Of a stretch of 64,000 bases of DNA, positions 56,324 to 64,000 are shown piece after piece. The position numbers were made by a program, and so were the translations under genes. The stretch comes from Balamuthia mandrillaris (lineage: Eukaryota > Discosea > Longamoebia > Balamuthiidae), in the NCBI GenBank assembly GCA_031835245.1, contig JAVKOQ010000254.1, forward strand, positions 1 to 64,000, in the 5' to 3' direction. The number at the start of each line of letters is the position of its first letter. Positions within the stretch are counted from its first letter, which is position 1. The notes below the pieces were generated by a model. That model was not told the origin of the DNA. It ran no database searches and saw only the letters and a program-made list of their open reading frames with translations.

Positions 56324-57891
56324 TCACCGGGTAGGAGGCATATCCCCCTCCATCTCCTTACCATCCTCGCTTTCCAGTGGGTCCGCATCCTCCTCTTCTT
56401 GTTGCTTGGTGGATGAACCTGGATGGCGGTAGCCATCCTCCTTTTTCTCCTCCTCCTTGCTCTTGGCGTAAGTCACCAGCACAAGTCCCAACAAGATGCC
56501 ACAAGCGCCTGCTCCTTGTCTCAACGTCGGATCTTCTCCCAGTACAACGATGGAGAGCAGAACCGTTGCCAGCAGCTCTACTGGCAAGTAGACAGCGGTA
56601 ATGACAGGAGAGGCGTAGTTGAGGGCTCGCTGCATCACCACGTAAGGGAGGAAGGTGCCAATCACCACCGCAAGCAGCAAAGAGAACCATCCGTCGGAGG
56701 GCATGGACCCCATCTCCGCGAACTTGCTCCAGCTAAACGGAAGGGAGAAGAGCATGACCACTCCTGACAGAGCGAACAGCCAGAAGGTTTGGCAAAGGGG
56801 AGAGATCTCGGAGAGAAGCGGCTTGGCAAACACCAGATACAACGAGTAGATGACCGACATTACCAGTATCATCAAGTTGCCCACTAGAACGTCGCCACCA
56901 ACCTGAAAGTCCTCCAGTTCTAACATTGTCAGCGCACCCTGTTGAGAAGAAGTTGGCGAAACAAAAGGTTAGAGCCAAGAACGTGGCAAGAAACGGAGAG
57001 AAGAAAGAGACGTGTTAAAAAAAAACGAACCACTAAAGCAATGCCCATGCCAGCAAATTTGAGCATTCCTCTTGGCTCTCCTCGAAACATAAGCGCAAAC
57101 ACGGTTGTCCATATGGGAATGCTCAAGTGTATGGTGGCTGCGTTGTTGGCGGTAGACTTAGCAAGTCCATACACATACAGAGCAGAGTTAAAGGTCAGGA
57201 ATATGAGTCCAAATAATCCACATTTGAGGATGATCTTTGGGCGGATAGACTGGATAAAGTTGTGACGGTCGAGGAGAAGAACGGAGACAAGCAGAAAAGG
57301 AATGCTTCCCCACACGCGGAAGCAAACGAAAGGCCAAGGATCAATGTAATGCAGCCCTTTTTTGCCAAACACGGAGAGAGAAGCAAAGGAGACTTGCACC
57401 ACCAGCAGGCCTAAGTGCAAGTATGCTGTTCGAAAGCGACGCCTCCATACTGTTTCCTGCTCTGCCGCAACCACCACGGACTCCTCTTTCTCCATTTGTT
57501 GCAGTCCCAACTCCACATCTACTTCCTCCACCTCTTCTCTCTCTTCATTAGCAAGCAGCAGTTTTTGTTGTTCGGTCTTAATGTTGCGGAAAGCTTCCTG
57601 CGGTACATCAGTGAAATGCTCTATTTCAGCTGTTGTCGTCGAGTGCTTTGGGCTTATTTGCTCAAAAATAATTGCTTCCGGAGCTGGCCATTCGTGCTCT
57701 GTTGTCGCTAGAGTTGCTGTTGCTTCGCCGATTTTAGAGAAAGCCAGCGGTCCGGCAAGAAGTGGAGCTGTGTCTTCTCCCTCGTCTTCCACAATTCGTT
57801 CGCCTTGTAGGTCCGACCCGCTGCCAGAGTCAGCAGTTAGCTGCTCTCCCAACAGAAAAATATCGTCCGGAGCTTGGGTGCGTCCTGGCAT
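56324..57891 (-). CDS. EamA/DMT-family membrane transporter
   Basis: Two exons, 57891-57031 and 56938-56324, in frame, 491 residues. About 150 acidic N-terminal residues precede roughly ten membrane spans arranged as two EamA repeats. The first repeat starts YLHLGLLVVQVSFASLSVFGKKG and the second starts LMILVMSVIYSLYLVFAKPLL. The conserved second-repeat end PVITAVYLPVELLATVLLS then GACGILLGLVLVTYAKS is present. The C-terminus is charged and cytosolic. Members export or exchange small metabolites or nucleotide sugars; the substrate cannot be read from sequence. The intron is 92 bp. Confidence 0.88.
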
Positions 57892-58301
57892 TGATATCTT
57901 TTGCGACGAAAAGAAATGATAGACATAAGAGAGAAAAGAATAAATAAACCATAAAAAAGTTCTACAAAGAAAGAGAAACAGGAGAAAAAATAACAGGAAC
58001 AGGAGCGAAGAATAGCCATACCTTTGTCAGTGAGAATGCTATGAAGAAGAAAATAAGGGGGTCCTAAAGCTAAAACCGGCATAGTAAGCGTTACAGAAAG
58101 CATTACCACCTTAAAGTTGGCGCCTCTCTCCTTAAATTTAAGGTGATCTCCTTTTCTGATTTCAGATTAAGGTGGTAACGCAGCACGTGCCACCTTACGC
58201 CAATATATGAGGAAATAGGCCGGAATCGAGGAAGGAGCGAAGAGGGAAGAGAGGAACGAGAGAGAACAAAAGAAAGAGGAAAGAGAGGCAGTGGGTCGTG
58301 T
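57892..58301. promoter_or_regulatory. Upstream region of the transporter with a 12-bp inverted repeat
   Basis: TTACCACCTTAA at 58103-58114 is the exact reverse complement of TTAAGGTGGTAA at 58167-58178. Related CACCTTA and TTTAAGGTGATC sequences lie nearby (58132-58149 and 58190-58197). The block sits between the end of the SEC14-kinase gene and the start of the transporter and could be a regulatory site or the relic of a small element. Function is inferred only. Confidence 0.4.
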
Positions 58302-61300
58302 TCAAAGGAATAGGATATCCAGAGGTCGTGGTCGCAATACTGCTGTCAAAAATAGATGTTCTCCTTCTTTGCTCTTTGCGTCTCGTCTCCATTTCATTTC
58401 AACTTGTATGTCCTCTCCCCGCTTGCATTTCACGGCGAAAACAATCCTTCTGTCTGCGGGTCGCTCTTCTCCACTCTCTTGTTCTGCGTAAGCGTTCATG
58501 ATGAATTCAAAGCATCGTTCTCGGAGTTGTTGATCGTTGCTCGCCATCAACATGGTAATGCTATTTCCCAAAGCATCTCGTCGAGTCCATCCAAATTGTT
58601 TCTCGGCAGCATCAGACCAATAAACTATTCTTCCATCACCATCAAGGCAGAGTGCCGCGCTTAGTTGTTGCTCATCTTTCCAAATCTTTTGAGCGCTGCG
58701 CCGGTATATTGCCTCATCGTCATCTTCATCATCATCGTCATCGGTTTTCTCATCATCCTCGAAATCGAAATCGGCTAAGGAGGAAGTAGATGAAAGCAGT
58801 GAACTTTCGTCTGCCCGCAATGATGACGTCAATGGTGAAGAAGAGGATGATACGTGTTCTACGAGAGTGCCAGTGATGAAGCCACCTTCATCAGATCCAT
58901 CTGTGGCGCTTGAACGAACTTGCGCGAGCTCCACTTCGATGAGGACTCGTTCCCCGCTCTTACGTTTGCATTCGAAAACTTTGGTAGTTTCTAGCAATGC
59001 CAAGAAAGTTGGTATATCCGTTGGTGCTGTTTCGCTCGCTAACGTCGCAAGTGATTGTCCTAAAAAGTGTCTTAACAACCTGAAATGGCGGGAGGAGGTG
59101 GAAAAGAAGAAGAGAAAGAAGGAGAAGGAGGAGAAGAATGGGAGAAAGAAGATAAACAGATTTTAAAAACGTGTACGCATACCTATTAACTCTTCTTTGG
59201 AACTGAAGCCAAACATTTTGGCAGCAGCAGAATTACAAGCGATAATCTCAGCATTTGCAGTCTTGGCGGTAATGACGGGTTTAGCAGTAGCTTCCAATGC
59301 ATCTAGTACATTTTGCTTAAGGTTGCCAGTTTGTAGCTCAACGAGCTTTTCTGTTTCTTGTTTCGTTGGAGGTTTTGGTGTTCTCTCCTTCTCTGTCGGA
59401 GAAAGCTTGGCATAGATTGCTTCCAACGTGGCTAACACCTCTTCAATAATTGGTCTTTCTTTTGGATCCTGTTTCCAACACCATCGAATGAGATCTGCGT
59501 ATTCTGGGTCGCAGCTCTCGGGGATCGTCGGGAAGATGCCCTCTGCGATAGAGTATACCACTTCCAATTCGCTTTGTCCTTCGTACGGTATCTTCTCGCA
59601 TAGAATCTCCCATAACACCTGTTGCTCCAAAATGAGAGAGATGTGACGAAAAAGAAAGGGGGACGAACCATGCCAAAGGCGTATATATCTGTTTTGATGG
59701 AATGAGGCTCGCAACTTATCAATATTTCTGGTGCAACCCTTTTGTTTTTTGAATCCACTTAGCACCTTTCTGGCATTACTCCATAGGTTTTAGAAGGGAG
59801 AAGGAGAGAGAAGAGAGACCAACCAATTAAGAGTGCCAAATCCTTGTGGTTCAGCATGGCCGTGATGGGAGTTGATGCCAAGGTCTTCGGCAAGCACATG
59901 GGATATGCCAAAGTCAGATACTTTTACACGACCCCATTTATCAACCTGTGACTTACATTGATGAGAAATTGAACGAAGCAAGGAACTTGAAACAGGAATA
60001 AGAGCTCCATTACCAATAAGTTATAGGATTTGAGGTCTTGATGAAGCACGGCTGGCTTTGCAAGATGCAGAAATGCGAGACCTTGATAGTAGAGAATGAA
60101 GCGTGAGCTAACACAAAAGAGAAGGTGAAGAATGAGAAAACAATTACCTCTGGCAGCGTCTATCGCGAGTTCAAGCTTGCGATGCCAAGGTTGTGGCTCA
60201 TGGAGCAAATACTGATGAAGGTCTCCCTCTGAAATAAATTCGCTAATTATACAAACATTTGGATAGTCGAGACAAGCTCCCAAAAGCAAAAGTATGTTCG
60301 GATGCCGAAGTTGACTGTTGTTTTAAAGAGGGAGGGTGAGCTATTGAGCGAAAAAAGCATATGTATCAGAAATTGAAGCAGACAAACCTCATGATATTGA
60401 TTTCTCTTAAAAAGTTTCGAAGGTCTTCTTTCATGATGAATCCTGATGGTTGCTTCATTTTTTTAACAGCCACGACAAGACCTCTCCATTTGGCCCTAAA
60501 TACTTCTCCCATTCCACCGCTGCCTATTTTATCCTTTAAAGAAGGCGTATGAGCACCCAAGCAAAAACTAAACCAAAAAAAGTGCTCACTTACGAGAAGC
60601 TCAAGTTCAGAGTAGTTGACTTCCCAAGGGTATCGCCTACGAGTTCGACGATCAATAATAACAGATGCGGACTGTGATGCATCAGTCAGTCAGTCAGGAT
60701 GGAGAACAACAGAAATTGTAGACGAGAGAACTGATACGTACCGGCGGGAGCATATCGACAGACACATTAAAAGGCTTAACTATACTTTTCTGAGTCTCAG
60801 GTTTTGTGTTGGTACAGTCATCCCTCATTTCAGGCTCTTTAGGGACGTTATCCAAGCTGGTGTCCTTTGCTGTAACATCCTCATTCCTCTTCTTTCCTGA
60901 TGACGTCAAGAATTCTCCCGTTTCGAGCAGTTCCTCTTTTTGATAGAGCCAAGCCTGCTTGATCTCCATCTTCTCTTCCGCTTTCTTCTTTCGGTCTTTC
61001 TTATGTTCTCGGATCTGTGACTTAACTTGAGCATGCGCATCCTTCCAAGCTGCTTTTACTCCTGTCTCAGAGAGCCGTCGAAGGTTTTGCATTTTTTGGG
61101 CTTTGGTTGAGGGAGAGGATTCACCGGAGGAGGAGTCAAGAAGATCTTCATCTTTTTCTTTTGCTTTTGCTGCGGGTTTTGCACTTTCTGTTCTTTTTCT
61201 TCTTCTTGAGCTCCCTTTCTTCTTTTCCGACGGTTCTTTTTCTTTCTCCCCGTCTTCTTGTTCTTCTGTTTGTTCCGCTCGCTGTCGTTTTTCTTTCTGC

Positions 61301-63023
61301 ATTTGCAGCTTGGAAAGATTGTCCAACGAACCAAACGACAATTGTGCCCCTAAAGAGGAATGGCCCCCTGCCGTTTTGCGAGCAATGGATGGTGTGTTAG
61401 CTCTAGCAGAAGCATGGTAAGGCGAAGCCGCTCTTCCAGCCTGGACCAACAGCTTGATCTGGTTTTTCGTGAGGCAGTCCAAACATCCACCATATTGTAA
61501 AGGCAGCTGTTCTGGATCGAAGAACTTGTAAAGTTTTTCCACGTAAGTTTTTCTGCCTCGTAGAACAGTTACCTGCGAAATAAGTAAATAAAAAGTGAAG
61601 AGAAACAAAGTCAAACGACCAAGCAAACAAAAAAAAAACCCAAAAGTGATATCAGTAGGCAAAACGACATGCACCTTTCCTTCGCTTAAGTGGTTTTTAC
61701 GATGTATAAGTTTGCTGATGATGACCTGCAAAAAGTTGGGATTGAGGACGATAATCTGACCCAAGCGCTCTGGGTAATGCCTCCGGATTTGTTCTGCATT
61801 TTCTTTCCACACTTTGAGTTCTCCTTCTCTCACAATCCTTTTTACGTTATCGTTGGTAAAGTCTGAGAGACAGAGAGAAGAGAAGAGAAGAGAGGAAGAA
61901 GAGTGCAGCAGAGAAGAGATATCGGGCAGAAGAGAGCAAAGAGAGAACGAAAGAGAGGAAAGAAGAGGTGTGATGTTGGTAGAAACTCGTTACTGAAGAG
62001 TAGAGCCAGTAAAGTCGACAATGACTGTCCATTTGGAAACACCGGCTGGCAAACGACGAGTCAGAGTCTCCAAAATCCACCGCACTGTCTTTGTATTAAG
62101 CTCAACCTTTGTTATGGTATGTGTTAATAAGAAGAGAAGAAGAAGAAAAATAACATGAAAGAGAAAGAAGAAGAAGAAGAAGAAGAAGAAGAAGAAGAAC
62201 GAGAACGAGAACGAGAACGAGAACGAGAACGAGAACGAGAACGAGAACGAGAACGAGAACAAGAAGGACAACAACAAGAAGAACGAGAACGAGAACAAGA
62301 AGGACAACAACAAGAAGAGAAAAAAGAAAAAAACGAGAACAAGAAGGGCAACAACAAGGAAAGGGAGGAGAAAGAATATGTACGTCTTCAGGACCGAAGA
62401 AAGGCATGTGAAGAGCAGGAAAGAAGATGATGGACGGCCTGTTCTCTTTATCAAAACCACCAAAAGTGCCCAACCCGTTTTTGAACCAAACGTGTCCTTG
62501 TAACTCCTCCTCGGTGATAAGGTCTGGCCTTTCCTCAGCTCTCCATGTCTTTTAAGTAACAGAACAAGAAAACAACAAAAAGAAGAGAAAGAAAAAGAAA
62601 AGCAACAAAGACAAAGACAAGGGGAAAGAAAACAGAGCAAAAAAGAATGAAAGCATAAGGACTCCACCAAAGTTGAACTGGAAACAAGCAAGAGAAGGCG
62701 CAAAGGAAAAAACACATACCCAGTGCTCCAGCAACGCTTTCTTCGCTTTGGGCACGATCCAGCTTTTCGCTTTAAGAAAACGATACAACGTCGAAATTTG
62801 CTCCTCTTGGCTCGTCTTTATGCAAAACAAGAGAGAGAGCTGAGCAAGGGCAATAAAAGAACAAAACACAGCGGTGTTCATTTGTTACTTGCGACAAAAA
62901 GAGCTGGTGGTACTCTGGACAATCTTGCAGGCTTCGCTGCAGCTCCAGCAGCTTTGTGTACTGCGCTTTGGCCTCAACGGTGGTGCTATCGATGCGTGAG
63001 CGGGAGCTCTTCCTTTCCTCCAT
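58302..63023 (-). CDS. SEC14 (CRAL-TRIO)-TKL protein kinase-PAS-PAS fusion protein
   Basis: Fourteen exons, every junction in frame: 63023-62889, 62815-62720, 62548-62384, 62106-61994, 61837-61675, 61572-60742, 60671-60594, 60533-60388, 60314-60148, 60081-60014, 59945-59824, 59738-59669, 59618-59183 and 59059-58302; 1115 residues. CRAL-TRIO N and lipid-binding parts (about 45-265): ISTLYRFLKAKSWIVPKAKK, WTVIVDFTGSTLQ, HYPERLGQIIVLNPNF, LPLQYGG. A Lys/Glu/Ser-rich linker follows. The TKL kinase (about 522-787) has DKIGSGGMGEVFRAKW, VAVKKMK, VLHQDLKSYNLL, KVSDFG and WVAPEIL; HQD replaces HRD. Two PAS domains follow (about 819-915 and 1000-1105; EIIACNSAAAKMFGFSSKEELIG, IVYWSDAAEKQFGWTRRDALG). 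Phosphoinositide-type lipid binding, small-molecule sensing and phosphorylation are probably combined. Confidence 0.88.
62164..62335. repeat. (GAA)n and (GAACGA)n tracts in an intron
   Basis: A (GAA)n run passes into a GAACGA hexamer array at about 62197-62258 and then irregular GAA/CAA units. It lies in intron 3 of the SEC14-kinase gene and is pyrimidine-rich on the coding (minus) strand. Confidence 0.9.
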
Positions 63024-63486
63024 GATATTGCTATTTCGTTCGGTGTTCTTATCTCGTCGGCGTACCTTCTTCTCTCGCGGCCTCAATTATACCACTACGA
63101 GGAAGCCTGCCGGGGTATCTGGCTTCATCATATATGTCCTCTATTATTAATGAATCAAAATAATCGGAGCGAATATTTAAATATTTTCGACGAATATATC
63201 TAAATTTAGATATATTATTAATAATCGTAGGATAGGCCCACGATAGAATAAATTAGCCGGGAGGAGAGGGACAGCGGGCCTCGCCGAGCCACAACAACAG
63301 CACCAAACACCCCCCTTTGTGGTTTGTTGTGCATGCGCCGCCGGCTGGCATTTAAACCCCCCAAAGCTGCTTTGCCCAACTACACATGAAGAGTCCCGCT
63401 GCATAGCTGAGACTACTATTTCTTTTCTTCTCTAGGAGCCACGAACAAACAAACAAACCTTCACACGCAAAAACAACTACATAATA
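63024..63486. other. Divergent spacer
   Basis: Separates the minus-strand SEC14-kinase gene from the plus-strand polygalacturonase gene. It is AT-rich around 63140-63250 with TAAATATTT and TAAATTTAGATATATT motifs. An upstream 5' exon of the kinase gene is possible, since its frame stays open to about 63086, but not needed. Confidence 0.45.
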
Positions 63487-64000
63487 ATGTTCTACCGACA
63501 ACGCCGGCCGCCTGGCTACCCGCTTTATTCGTGGTGGGTGCTGTGTCTCTTGTGCCTGCTCTTATTGTTGCAGGGTCCCCTGGTGGTGCTGGCCAGGGTG
63601 CTGGACATTGTCGACTTTGGGGCGGTGGCCGACTCCAAAGAGGCCGCCGCACGCAACACGGCCGCAATATCCTCGGCCTTTGCCAACGCTACGAACGGCG
63701 ACACCGTTCTGCTGCCCGAGGGCAACTTTTTCGTGTTGGGCGGCATCCAGGGCAGCTCCCTGACCAACGTCACGCTACAGATGGAAGGCGTGCTGACTGC
63801 CCTGCCGGACATCGAGGCGTGGCCCCACGCCAAACGGGCCTACCTCCCTCTCATCCAGCTCAGCAACTGCTCCTTCCTGACGGTCACATCGCTCTCCGGC
63901 CAGGCCAACATCGACGGACAAGGAGCTATCTGGTGGGACAAGACCATCCTCAACCAGCTGGCTTATACCCGACCGAAGCTCTTCGTGATAACAGAATCGA
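63487..64000 (+). CDS. Glycoside hydrolase family 28 (polygalacturonase-like), 5' part
   Basis: 171 codons from the ATG at 63487 to the window edge, uninterrupted. A basic start and a hydrophobic core (YSWWVLCLLCLLLLLQGPLVVLA) form a signal peptide. The family pattern follows: VDFGAVADSKEAAARNTAAISSAF, NGDTVLLPEGNFFV, a beta-helix turn, and NIDGQGAIWWD. These match the N-terminal coils of GH28 pectinases; the catalytic Asp residues lie beyond the window. The secreted enzyme would cleave galacturonan-type polymers. No intron is present in the visible part and GC is higher than in neighbouring genes, which may indicate recent acquisition. Confidence 0.88.
   Translation, partial: MFYRQRRPPGYPLYSWWVLCLLCLLLLLQGPLVVLARVLDIVDFGAVADSKEAAARNTAAISSAFANATNGDTVLLPEGNFFVLGGIQGSSLTNVTLQMEGVLTALPDIEAWPHAKRAYLPLIQLSNCSFLTVTSLSGQANIDGQGAIWWDKTILNQLAYTRPKLFVITES

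Noticed and set aside
62164-62335. Hexamer array that could be mistaken for a CRISPR-like repeat array
   Set aside because: Units are contiguous GAACGA/GAA copies with no unique spacers, in a eukaryotic intron.
62155-62430. Plus-strand Glu/Arg/Lys-rich open frame of 91 codons
   Set aside because: It is the translation of GAA and GAACGA simple repeats inside an intron of the minus-strand SEC14-kinase gene.

Overview
This is a gene-dense stretch of nuclear DNA from a eukaryotic microbe. Most genes have several short GT-AG introns (many 50-120 bp), coding regions are near 50% GC, and intergenic spacers are mostly under 500 bp. The gene set fits an amoeba-like protist (Amoebozoa, an Acanthamoeba/Balamuthia type of genome), but that is inference. 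It rests on a FYVE zinc finger placed in front of a RhoGEF-PH module, an ATG1-like kinase, a TKL kinase with PAS domains, VPS4, and a mitochondrial HIBADH. No rRNA, tRNA, CRISPR array or prokaryotic operon was recognised. All splice models were built by eye from splice signals, reading phase and family alignment. Those marked firm keep frame across every junction.

Layout. 1-16726 is a gene cluster: the 3' end of an unknown gene, a coiled-coil membrane protein, a degenerate NodB-fold protein, an armadillo-type protein, a PWWP-domain protein, an Arg/His-rich protein, a papain-fold protein lacking its catalytic Cys, a membrane-anchored purple acid phosphatase and an unknown Ser/Gln-rich protein. 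16727-28347 is a transposon-rich, more AT-rich island. It holds one almost complete non-LTR (LINE-type) retrotransposon with an intact 1101-residue endonuclease/reverse transcriptase, at least five truncated copies of it in both orientations (one with a clear 14-bp target-site duplication), a decayed Tc1/mariner transposase and a perfect 33-bp inverted repeat.

28348-64000 is a second gene cluster. In order it holds a TEX2/Nvj2-like lipid-transfer protein (TM-C2-PH-SMP) fused to a SnoaL-like domain, a RUN-domain coiled-coil protein, mitochondrial 3-hydroxyisobutyrate dehydrogenase, a bZIP factor, a FYVE-RhoGEF-PH protein and an ATG1/ULK-like kinase. It continues with a truncated Fanzor/TnpB-like sequence, a WD40 protein, VPS4, a PH-plus-C2-like protein, a universal stress protein, an EamA transporter, a SEC14-TKL kinase-PAS-PAS protein and the start of a GH28 polygalacturonase.

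Functional themes: membrane identity and lipid handling recur (SMP/PH/C2, RUN, FYVE-RhoGEF-PH, VPS4, ATG1-like kinase, SEC14-kin­ase). This is a general feature of phagotrophic amoebae, and the window gives no evidence that these neighbours are co-regulated. The observations most worth following are the Fanzor/TnpB remnant, the SEC14-TKL-PAS-PAS fusion, the SMP-SnoaL fusion, two apparent pseudoenzymes, the nested LINE island, and the strand-biased pyrimidine microsatellites inside introns.
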